NCBI GenBank assembly: GCA_002313415.1
Contig: DCBH01000006.1
Location: forward strand, 1-15,947
Direction of reading: 5' to 3'
Length of the DNA: 15,947 bases
Origin: Flavobacteriales bacterium UBA1112
GTDB lineage: Bacteria; Bacteroidota; Bacteroidia; Flavobacteriales_D; Sanyastnellaceae
Shown one piece after another: positions 1 to 7,615 of the stretch. Both the position numbers and the translations under genes were made by a program. The notes under the pieces are model-generated. The model ran no database searches, was not told the DNA's origin, and saw only the letters and a list, made by a program, of their open reading frames with translations. Position 1 is the first letter of the stretch. The number at the start of each line of letters is the position of its first letter.

Positions 1-1542
1 CGTGGTGACAATGTCTCCTGTGCCAATGTATCCCTCGGCCGCAACGTCTACATCAAAGGTCATGTTTTCTCCAATTTCACCTTCGCACAGAGAAAGCTCC
101 CCCTCACCGTCAGACTTGAACGCATTTGAGGCACCATCCTCAGACTCCATCGTCAAAGTCGCTCCGACTATGGGCATTCCCGTGTCGTAGTCATAAACGT
201 AGGCACGGTAACAAAATTCCAAAGGCGGAAGTCGAAAGGAGTACAAGTCATCAACCCCCTTCCCCCCAACTCGATTGGAGGTGAACATGCCTTCTTCCAT
301 ACCCCTACGGAAGGATATGCCAAAGTCATCAGAGGCAGAGTTGAGCGGGTATGGCAAGGCTATGGGTTCCGAGAAAGCGCGCTTGCCGTCCCGGCTTTCA
401 GCTTTCCAGATGTCCATTTCACCCAGTCCTTCTCGACCATTTGTGGACCAATACAAATCACCGTTGTCGCGATAATGAGGGAACACGTCGTCGCCGGCCG
501 TATTGATGTTGTTGCCTAGATTTTGCGGAACGGCTCCTTCAAACGATCCTTCCACGGCCTCCACAAACCACAAATCTTTTCCCCCGAAGCCACCAGGCAT
601 ATCTGATGCAAAAATCAAAATGTTGTCGTCTGGAGACAACGTGGGGTGTCCGACCTGAGAGCTGTCGTTTTCTTCGCGGTTGATTAGACCCAAAGGCATA
701 GAAGCACCATATCCCGCACCCTGCTTCTTGGCAAAGAAAATGTCGCACGCCAAATTTGATCCATTCATGTCCATACACCGGGTGAAGAAGATGACCTTGC
801 CGTCACTGTCGAATGCGGCCCCACCCTCATTGTGAACTGTGCATATGGTATTGCTGAGGGGTTCAGGCTCACTCCAGCGGCCTTTCTTATCCAAATCACT
901 GTGAAAGAGATCCATGTAAGCTTGGCCCGTAATGGGGTCTTCATTCGTCCCCGTGGATGACTCTCTAGAGGAAGCAAAAACAAGTTCGTCTTGCTTTTTA
1001 CCTGTGAATGTGGGACAAAAATCGTAGGAGGCTGAGTTCAGTAAAACCATGGGTTCCACGACGTAACGACTCTCTGGTTCTTCAATCATAATGGCAGCAA
1101 GGTCAGCTTTTTCGATGCGGGTTTCCGCAACTCTTGAGTTGCCGCCTTCACTCTGATACCTCGCATACATTTCGATGGCTTCATCGAAAGCCTCCTGGTC
1201 TCGGAGGGCATCTCCATACACCAAAAAAACCGTGCTGTTGCGCTTGCCATATTTCAATCCTATGGCTTTGTCATACCACTCCGTCGCCATTTCTGGTTCG
1301 TGGTGAAGACGGTATGACTCCCCAGCTTGAAAAGCACAGTAGGCCTTCAATGCCACATCAGATTTGATTTTGGCGTAGAGGGCGACATATTCACGGGCAG
1401 CTTCGTGATAGCCCCGACGTTCGAAAGCTTGGTCTGCCTCAAAAGTCATGTCACTTTGAGCAAACGCTGCGACTGCAACGAACATGAAAATAAAGAGTGT
1501 GGCGCTCGAGCGGGCCACCGATGCTTGCAAGTTGTGAGGCAT
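1..1542 (-). CDS. PorE-like TPR / PD40 beta-propeller / regulatory-domain protein, 3' end outside window
   Basis: Only the first 514 codons are inside the window; the frame is still open at base 1. The product starts with a signal peptide (hydrophobic stretch about residues 12-28, likely cut after AFA before Gln29; no lipobox Cys). Residues about 32-150 are helical and TPR-like (for example YHEAAREY, DEAIEMYARY). Residues about 160-435 have PD40/WD40-like propeller repeats, with blades reading TLSPDDNILIFASDMPGG and GGKDLW. From about 443 a carboxypeptidase-regulatory-like domain begins (YVYDYDTGMPIVGATL). This order matches PorE, the T9SS protein that in Porphyromonas links PorP to peptidoglycan through a C-terminal OmpA domain. 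That last domain would lie beyond the left edge and is not seen, so the assignment is family level; a generic TPR/PD40/OmpA protein is the alternative. The start at 1542 is the ATG directly before the signal peptide. Confidence 0.85.
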   Translation of the reverse strand, partial: MPHNLQASVARSSATLFIFMFVAVAAFAQSDMTFEADQAFERRGYHEAAREYVALYAKIKSDVALKAYCAFQAGESYRLHHEPEMATEWYDKAIGLKYGKRNSTVFLVYGDALRDQEAFDEAIEMYARYQSEGGNSRVAETRIEKADLAAIMIEEPESRYVVEPMVLLNSASYDFCPTFTGKKQDELVFASSRESSTGTNEDPITGQAYMDLFHSDLDKKGRWSEPEPLSNTICTVHNEGGAAFDSDGKVIFFTRCMDMNGSNLACDIFFAKKQGAGYGASMPLGLINREENDSSQVGHPTLSPDDNILIFASDMPGGFGGKDLWFVEAVEGSFEGAVPQNLGNNINTAGDDVFPHYRDNGDLYWSTNGREGLGEMDIWKAESRDGKRAFSEPIALPYPLNSASDDFGISFRRGMEEGMFTSNRVGGKGVDDLYSFRLPPLEFCYRAYVYDYDTGMPIVGATLTMESEDGASNAFKSDGEGELSLCEGEIGENMTFDVDVAAEGYIGTGDIVTT

Positions 1543-1580
1543 TCCTGAGTAGACTTGGTGAATCAAGGTGTGAAAGTAAC

Positions 1581-1614
1581 GAAAAAGGCGCCTCCTTGCG
1601 GTGACACCTTTTTC
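1581..1614 (-). terminator. Intrinsic terminator downstream of glnN
   Basis: A hairpin lies about 50 bases after the glnN stop, ahead of the PorE-like gene. Arms 1581-1590 and 1605-1614 form a 10-pair stem with five A-U pairs at the base. On the minus-strand RNA the one non-Watson-Crick pair (1589/1606) is G-U, whereas on the plus strand it would be a C-A mismatch, so the fold favours minus-strand transcription. The 3' arm carries the U run. The loop includes a short CC-GCAA-GG element. Confidence 0.6.
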
Positions 1615-1664
1615 ATTTATCGAACAACCCATGGTGAATCAGCTGATGTGCATCACCCTTTGGT

Positions 1665-3851
1665 TCAACGCGTGAAGAGCATTTCCTGGAATTTGGGCAG
1701 AGGCCAAATCTCGTTGTCCACAAGTCGCTCCAAGCGAGCACAGTGATTGCCAACCTCTTCAATCAATGGCGTCACGACGGAACCGTACTTGTCTGCGCGC
1801 TTCGCGATGTCATCAATTTTGTTGATTTTGGCCCGCTCACCTCGCAACTTGGATTGCGAAGAATAAAGTTCACGAACAGATTCCGACACCTGAGCGAGGA
1901 TTTCCCTTTGACCAGATGTCATCGCCTTGGCCTCTTTGCCAAAGACTTCTGCCAAGCCACTGATGTTTTCAATGAGCATGTTTTGGTAGGCAATGGAAGC
2001 AGGAATGACAATGTTCGTTGCCATATCTCCGGCGATGCGAGCCTCGATTTGGCGCTTCATGATGTAATTCTCATACTCCACTTCCTGACGCGCATGCAGC
2101 TCCTCTGTGGTCAAAACACCCAAACCAGAAAATAACTCTCCCACTTCCTTTCGACCCCACACCTGAAGAGCTGCAGGTGTGTCCTTCAGATTGCTCAAGC
2201 CGCGCTTCTTTGCCTCTTTGACCCACTCTTCTCCGTATCCATTGCCCTCAAATCGAATGGCTTTGCAATCCTTGATGAGTTTCTGCAGCTCCTTCAGGAG
2301 CGCGTCATCCTTTTTATCGCCACCCTTCATTCGAGCATCTACGGATGCCTTGAAGTCATTCAATTGTTGGGCAACAATGGTGTTAAGCACCGTCATTGGA
2401 ACCGCGCAGTTTGCGGTCGAGCCTGCTGCACGCAATTCAAATTTGTTGCCAGTGAACGCGAAGGGCGACGTTCGATTGCGGTCCGTGTTGTCAAGCAAAA
2501 CTTCAGGAATGCGACCAATCTCAAGTTTCAATGCGGTCTTGTCCGCGGGCGTAAGCTTTCCCGCTTTGATGCTGTCCTCAAGGGCGTCCAGCAACTCAGA
2601 CAATTGTGAACCGATGAATGCTGACATGATTGCAGGTGGAGCCTCGTTTGCACCCAATCGATGATCGTTTCCCACGCTGGCAATGGACGCTCGAACCACA
2701 TCGGCATGACGATGCAAAGCGGCAAGAGTATTGACGAAGAAGGTCAAAAAGCGAAGATTTGTCTTCGGATTGTTGCCGGGCTTCAACAGGTTCACACCTG
2801 TATTGGTACTCAGTGACCAATTGTTGTGTTTGCCCGAACCATTGACTCCTGCAAATGGCTTTTCATGCAATAGAATGCGGAAATCATGGCGGCGAGCCAC
2901 CTTCTCTAACAACTCCATCAACAGAAGATTGTGATCGTTGGCGAGGTTGGCTTCTTCAAAAACCGGGGCGAGCTCAAACTGGTTCGGGGCAACCTCATTG
3001 TGACGAGTAGTCACAGGAATACCCAACTTGTGTGCCTCCATTTCGAAGTCTTTCATGAAGGCCGACACACGCTCGGGAATCGCTCCAAAGTAATGATCAT
3101 CGAGCTGTTGGCCCTTGGCTGGCGCAGCTCCAAATAAGGCGCGACCCGTCATGGCCAAATCAGGACGCGCGGCATACAATGCTTTATCCACGAGAAAGTA
3201 CTCTTGCTCCCACCCAAGCGTGGCATTCACCTTGTTGATGTTTTTGTCGAAGTACTGACACACTGCAGTCGCAGATGCATCGACGGCCGACAGTGCTTTC
3301 AACAAAGGCATTTTGTTGTCCAACGCGTACCCTGTATAACTGATAAAAATGGTTGGGATGCACAGTGTTTCGCCCCAGACAAATGCCGGAGAAGTCGGAT
3401 CCCAGAGCGTGTATCCTCTGGCTTCAAACGTGTTTCGAATTCCTCCGCTGGGGAAGGATGACGCATCTGGCTCTTGTTGCACCAACAAGGAACCATCAAA
3501 CTTTTCAATCGCTCGGCCATCCGAAGTTGGACAAATGAAACTGTCGTGCTTTTCCGCAGTGCTTCCAGTCAAAGGCTGGAACCAGTGTGTGTAATGGGTG
3601 GCACCGCGACCAATGGCCCATTCCTTCATTGCCGTCGCAGCTTGATCTGCCACTTTACGACTGATTGGAGTCCCCTTGTCCATGGCCTCCACGATGCCCT
3701 CATATGCCTCATCAGGCAGATATGAGCGCATGACATGGAGATTAAATACGTTTTCACCGAAATATTCGGAAATCTTATTGGCTGGACGCGTCTGGTGGTT
3801 TGGTTCGCGATCCAGAACTTCATGCAGGGCTTGCTGGCGATTGAGACTCAT
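1665..3851 (-). CDS. glnN: Glutamine synthetase type III (GSIII)
   Basis: This gene encodes a 728-residue glutamine synthetase of the GSIII class, which makes glutamine from glutamate, ammonia and ATP in the cytoplasm. The length is the usual one for GSIII (just over 700 residues, against about 450 for GSI). Visible family motifs are GWEQEYF (213-219, metal-binding Glu residues), HNEVAPNQFE (284-293), HEKPFAGVNGSGKHNNWS (329-346, ATP and substrate binding) and GNDHRLGANEAPPAI (394-408). The reading frame extends upstream to a TTG at 3884, but ATG at 3851 gives the typical GSIII N-terminus (MSLNRQQAL) and is preceded by the A-rich, SD-less sequence usual in this phylum. It appears monocistronic: a terminator follows, and the upstream gene ends about 146 bases away. 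No PII/GlnK or GOGAT gene is adjacent. Confidence 0.97.
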   Translation of the reverse strand: MSLNRQQALHEVLDREPNHQTRPANKISEYFGENVFNLHVMRSYLPDEAYEGIVEAMDKGTPISRKVADQAATAMKEWAIGRGATHYTHWFQPLTGSTAEKHDSFICPTSDGRAIEKFDGSLLVQQEPDASSFPSGGIRNTFEARGYTLWDPTSPAFVWGETLCIPTIFISYTGYALDNKMPLLKALSAVDASATAVCQYFDKNINKVNATLGWEQEYFLVDKALYAARPDLAMTGRALFGAAPAKGQQLDDHYFGAIPERVSAFMKDFEMEAHKLGIPVTTRHNEVAPNQFELAPVFEEANLANDHNLLLMELLEKVARRHDFRILLHEKPFAGVNGSGKHNNWSLSTNTGVNLLKPGNNPKTNLRFLTFFVNTLAALHRHADVVRASIASVGNDHRLGANEAPPAIMSAFIGSQLSELLDALEDSIKAGKLTPADKTALKLEIGRIPEVLLDNTDRNRTSPFAFTGNKFELRAAGSTANCAVPMTVLNTIVAQQLNDFKASVDARMKGGDKKDDALLKELQKLIKDCKAIRFEGNGYGEEWVKEAKKRGLSNLKDTPAALQVWGRKEVGELFSGLGVLTTEELHARQEVEYENYIMKRQIEARIAGDMATNIVIPASIAYQNMLIENISGLAEVFGKEAKAMTSGQREILAQVSESVRELYSSQSKLRGERAKINKIDDIAKRADKYGSVVTPLIEEVGNHCARLERLVDNEIWPLPKFQEMLFTR

Positions 3852-3932
3852 GGATATTGTTTTTCGCGAAAATACACGGCACAATCATCCGTGGAGACCA
3901 TCTTAAGAGAAATTCATTAGAATTTCATCAAC

Positions 3933-3954
3933 ACCCCCTCCACAATGAGGGGGT
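3933..3954 (-). terminator. Stem-loop after the PNGase F-like gene, possible terminator
   Basis: The arms 3933-3940 (ACCCCCTC) and 3947-3954 (GAGGGGGT) are perfectly complementary, giving an 8-bp GC-rich stem with a 6-base loop. It lies 44 bases past the stop of the large secreted-protein gene and before glnN. Neither strand has a clear U tract after the stem; on the minus-strand RNA a run of eight U precedes it. It could be a weak or factor-assisted terminator, a 3'-end stabiliser, or a structure in the glnN leader. Confidence 0.35.
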
Positions 3955-3997
3955 CAAGCGTAAAAAAAATGAATTTTCAATCAAACACCCCCCTTTT

Positions 3998-6900
3998 TTA
4001 TTCTTTGATCACCCACCGCGTCCAATTTCGACCTTCGTGGTGAATCACCACCACCAAATTCCCTGAAGGCCAGGAGCTCGCATCCAATAGAGACTGACGA
4101 CCTGCCTGTGCTTGCCAAACGCCTTGGTCAATCAATTGACCTTGGACGTTGTGAATTCGCCACTCTGCACTGCCGGAGATTCCAGCTGGCAAAAGCATGA
4201 GATGGTCTCCTACGGGATTGGGGAACACCGCCACATCTCCAGCCTGATCCGGCTGACTGTCAATCCCGCTAAATAGGTTAGTCGCAAAGAAGAAAGCTTG
4301 AGATATGGACTTTCCGAAGTCCGATTCGAACATGTGAAAATTACCCCCTGCAACTTTCTTCACGCGAACGTAGCCTGAGCCATCATTGTTTGCCCAAAAA
4401 TCAATGCCATCATCTCCGCTGTCATTCACAATGAGTCGATAGCACCCCTGGTTCAAAACCAAAGTATCTCGGTAAGTCGTGTTTGGGGAACTGTAGCTGC
4501 GTGCCCAATACAACCCTCCATCTGCGTGTCGAATCTCTACTGTTGTCTCTGCTGGAACATTGTTTGTTTTGGTCCACACGATGATGCGATTGTCGTCCAA
4601 ATCGTTGTACTGCCATGTTGGTGGTCGACGAAATCTGACAGACATCCAGCCATTGGTAGGGTCTTCATCCAAGTCTCCCGCAACATCTGCTCGCACCTCA
4701 AAACGCAATACCTCATCATCGTCGCCCACGTAATAAGCGGTGGCATCGTAAGGCAACTCCACTTCCTGAATGTCGAGAAATGCCATTTGCTCTTCCAATT
4801 CGATGGTCTCGGTCACAAGGTTTTCCCCGGTAATTCCGTAAGTGAAGGTGACTGAAGTCAAAGGCTCAGAACCAGTATTTCGAATCCGAACCACGGGGTT
4901 TTCACAAACTGGATTCAAACGTGACAACAGCTTGTCTTCGTTGGGAGCAAGGATATCCATGACTTCAACATCATGCAACATGTTGGGCTCGCCATATCCG
5001 ACGATTTGACCTTCCATTCGATAGTTTCCGTGAGGGTCATAGGTCACATCGTACTCCACAGTGAAACTGTCTTGTCCAGCCACCAAGGGAGTCAATTCCC
5101 AATCTTCCGTTCGCACTGGCGCTCCTGGACACCAACCTGCCCTGTCATAAATCCATGTTCCCCCTTGGGGATACAACGGGTTGTCCGCACACTCTTGCAT
5201 GATTTCCCAACTCCATTCTTGCACATCGTTCACTTTCACGCTGTGGGTGTTGTAACAAAATTCAGCACAGTTGTTTCCTTGTCCAAAGAAGTGGCCGCTG
5301 GCCCGTGTTTTCAATCGCCACATCTCCTCATTGTCCCCCGGCGTGTAAGTCTGAGGTAAAACTGTGGCATCCCAATTGCTCAAGTTGTAGGCCCCCTTCC
5401 AGAATGCCGTCACCTTTTGCACATCGCGTGGAGGAGTCCCCTCAATGAATGCAAATTTCAAATCGAGCAATTCCTGCCAATTGCCACATTGCAATTCCAC
5501 ACTGTCTTTAAGCAGTGGCGCATAGTCTGTGACATCGAATACCCACGCCCATCCGTCAGGTCCTAGGGTCAAGTTGATTCCGTATGGTGTGATGTATCGC
5601 GCCAATTCATATCGATCGATGACTTCGAAAGGCTCTGACCAGTAGGTGAGATCTGCGTTGTTGTACATCACCACCTCACCCGTTGGCGAGTAAGTGGCCA
5701 AAGTATCACCCCATTCCGTGGTGGTGCTCGTCACCAAATCAGCAGGCCAGCCGTAATGTAAATCAGTCCAAACTACGCCATTGCCTTCCACCTCCCAGGT
5801 CGTCACAGACAAGGGGGGCACGGGAATCACATCGGCCCACATGGCGTCACCAGCGGCCATCAGTGGCTCAGCGCCCCCTTCCAAAATCAAGGCGGGACGA
5901 TGCGCGGCAGGCACGGCATCCAAGAAGGCCTCCCGCGGCGAGAACGTCCGTCGTCCGGCATCTCCATGCAGCCAACCAGCCAAAGGCCCCTGATTCGTGG
6001 CTTCGCCGTCTTGGCCGTCCATGTTGATGACCCCGCGCAAGTCGTCCGCATGCGGGTGGTCCAACAACGCATCCATCGAAGACACGTTCATGTAGGCCGC
6101 CAATGTGGGGGCCGTCAACGCCGCATCCCAAATGCGAAACGCCGCCACATCGCCGTAGTAATCGACGCCTCCGTTCCAAGAGCCCCCCAAATTCATCCGC
6201 GCAATCTCTCCGATGACGTTGTCTTTGCCCGTACCGGTCAACCAAAGCTGGCCGTTCACAAACATCCGCATGACGCCTGTTTCCGCGTTTTTGGTGAAAG
6301 CCCAGTGCACCCAGCGTCCCTCCAAGATGCCTTCACCGGCGTCCTGTTCAATGCGATCGTACCCCCCGTCGTACCCACAATCCCAGTAGGCCCGGCTGTT
6401 GCTCCAAGGCAAATGGACGTTGACTTCGCGCTGGTTGGCAGCATTCACCCCTTCGAACAATGTGGTGTTTGTCGGCAACACCGCGGCATCCCCGCGAACC
6501 CAGCATTCCAACGTGATGGTCGTGTCAATGCCGAGCAACGCCACGGGGTCGATTTCCATACGGTCGTTGCCGTCCATGCGCACGAATTGTGGCGCGCCAG
6601 GTGAAGAGGGGTCGCACATTTGGGACAGGGTGTCAGGAACGAGGAACGTCTGCACATTTAGACCACCGCCCTCTGCCACGTTCACGCCGTCCAAAGCCAA
6701 ATCCACCATCAAATTCATGTCTGCCTCACGCGTCAGGGATTGTCCAAAGTCCAAGTCCCAAGACCACGCCATGTCGCCCACAGCAATGGGACCGTCGGCC
6801 AAGGTGATCCATCCTGTGGTGACAATGCCTCCGAGGGCGGTGGTTGCCGTCCAGCGGACCCGCAACGTGGCGCGGTCGACCGAGGATGCACCCAAGTTAC

Positions 6901-7525
6901 CTGCTCGGGGAAGCGACATGCGCCATGCCGTGTCACCCACAGCCCAGCCCAGCGAATCGAGTTCTGCTGCAGACCAGAGCCATTGGTGGCGGGTTTGGTC
7001 TTCAAGGGTGGTGGTGGCCAAATCGTTCATCGGCACACCCGCCAACTGTGACCAGGTCGTGGAGCCCTCCACAAACTCATGCGAAGTGGTGGACAGCATG
7101 CGCCACACCGTGTCTACTGGCACGCCGCCCTCAGGCTGCAAAATCAATGAGGCTTCCTCAAAGCTCGCATCGTTCAGGAGGTATTGCGGATGCGACACGG
7201 CCGTGCTGTCGAACAGCCCAGTGTGGTCAAAGAGGTAATTGTAAGTGAGGTAATCCCACTCACCACACGCGAAACCCAAGTTGCCTGCGGTGCCATCTTC
7301 AAAGCACTTCAAGCGGTGGTACATCAAAATCTTGCGGTAGGTGGTGTCCTCTTGGCTTGGGAATTCAAACCAGCGACGGCCCGGGCTGTCGTAGGCGGTG
7401 GCAGGGTTGTTTTGGGCTTCCCAAGTGTATGTCTGAACCCAAGTGGTATCGCCTGGGTCCGCTTTGACCGACATCGTCCAACCGAGGAGCATGACCAGAG
7501 GCATTGTAAGTCGCAAAAGTTGCAT
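3998..7525 (-). CDS. Secreted PNGase F-like protein with inserted LamG domain and T9SS sorting tail
   Basis: The 1175-residue product has a signal peptide (1-22, cut after VKA), an N-terminal PNGase F-type segment with CGEWDY at 87-92, a long insert carrying a LamG/concanavalin A-like domain (about 312-470), then the rest of the PNGase F fold: RYITPYG (643-649), FDVTDY (663-668), CAEFC (753-757) and DRAGWCPG (794-801). Residues about 950-1070 form another beta-rich module. The end (1098-1175, FPNP at 1101-1104) is a type A T9SS sorting domain, so the protein should be exported across the outer membrane. PNGase F cuts N-glycans from asparagine. Asp91 and Glu755 align with its catalytic Asp60 and Glu206, but the Glu118 position appears to be Gly681, so activity is uncertain. 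Start: ATG at 7525 gives a compact signal peptide; an in-frame ATG at 7576 would add 17 residues. G+C is clearly higher in the N-terminal half. Confidence 0.85.
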   Translation of the reverse strand: MQLLRLTMPLVMLLGWTMSVKADPGDTTWVQTYTWEAQNNPATAYDSPGRRWFEFPSQEDTTYRKILMYHRLKCFEDGTAGNLGFACGEWDYLTYNYLFDHTGLFDSTAVSHPQYLLNDASFEEASLILQPEGGVPVDTVWRMLSTTSHEFVEGSTTWSQLAGVPMNDLATTTLEDQTRHQWLWSAAELDSLGWAVGDTAWRMSLPRAGNLGASSVDRATLRVRWTATTALGGIVTTGWITLADGPIAVGDMAWSWDLDFGQSLTREADMNLMVDLALDGVNVAEGGGLNVQTFLVPDTLSQMCDPSSPGAPQFVRMDGNDRMEIDPVALLGIDTTITLECWVRGDAAVLPTNTTLFEGVNAANQREVNVHLPWSNSRAYWDCGYDGGYDRIEQDAGEGILEGRWVHWAFTKNAETGVMRMFVNGQLWLTGTGKDNVIGEIARMNLGGSWNGGVDYYGDVAAFRIWDAALTAPTLAAYMNVSSMDALLDHPHADDLRGVINMDGQDGEATNQGPLAGWLHGDAGRRTFSPREAFLDAVPAAHRPALILEGGAEPLMAAGDAMWADVIPVPPLSVTTWEVEGNGVVWTDLHYGWPADLVTSTTTEWGDTLATYSPTGEVVMYNNADLTYWSEPFEVIDRYELARYITPYGINLTLGPDGWAWVFDVTDYAPLLKDSVELQCGNWQELLDLKFAFIEGTPPRDVQKVTAFWKGAYNLSNWDATVLPQTYTPGDNEEMWRLKTRASGHFFGQGNNCAEFCYNTHSVKVNDVQEWSWEIMQECADNPLYPQGGTWIYDRAGWCPGAPVRTEDWELTPLVAGQDSFTVEYDVTYDPHGNYRMEGQIVGYGEPNMLHDVEVMDILAPNEDKLLSRLNPVCENPVVRIRNTGSEPLTSVTFTYGITGENLVTETIELEEQMAFLDIQEVELPYDATAYYVGDDDEVLRFEVRADVAGDLDEDPTNGWMSVRFRRPPTWQYNDLDDNRIIVWTKTNNVPAETTVEIRHADGGLYWARSYSSPNTTYRDTLVLNQGCYRLIVNDSGDDGIDFWANNDGSGYVRVKKVAGGNFHMFESDFGKSISQAFFFATNLFSGIDSQPDQAGDVAVFPNPVGDHLMLLPAGISGSAEWRIHNVQGQLIDQGVWQAQAGRQSLLDASSWPSGNLVVVIHHEGRNWTRWVIKE

Positions 7526-7615
7526 GATGAGTGTGATTTGAGACCCCAAAATAACACGCCGATTCGGAATCAGCATACCTCAAAACAAACCTGTTGACGA
7601 TTGACAATTCTGAGC

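Noticed and set aside
1633..1657. Inverted repeat (GGTGA...TCACC around the palindrome ATCAGCTGAT) between the glnN stop and its terminator
   Set aside because: It sits in a 3' untranslated region, the outer arms are only 5 bases, and the spacing is not symmetrical around the centre. No evidence of an operator.
3862..3872. TATTTTCG just upstream of glnN as a -7 box
   Set aside because: It has one mismatch in the TTTG half and no -33 element at the right distance; too weak to list.
3852..3884. N-terminal extension of glnN from a TTG at 3884
   Set aside because: The extra 11 residues are not part of the GSIII N-terminus, and ATG at 3851 gives the normal length.
3962..3969. Run of eight A between glnN and the secreted-protein gene, considered as a terminator tail
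   Set aside because: On the minus strand the U run comes before, not after, the nearby hairpin; on the plus strand it would be an A run. It does not form a canonical terminator.
5900..7238. Long open frames on the plus strand (5900-6604, 234 codons; 6399-7238, 279 codons) opposite the secreted-protein gene
   Set aside because: They lie in the G+C-rich half of a well-supported minus-strand gene with clear domains. High G+C lowers stop frequency on the opposite strand, and the translations show no recognisable domain.
7526..7600. TTATTTTG upstream of the secreted-protein gene as a -7 box
   Set aside because: It departs from TAnnTTTG at the conserved second position, and the nearest TTTG upstream is about 26 bases away.
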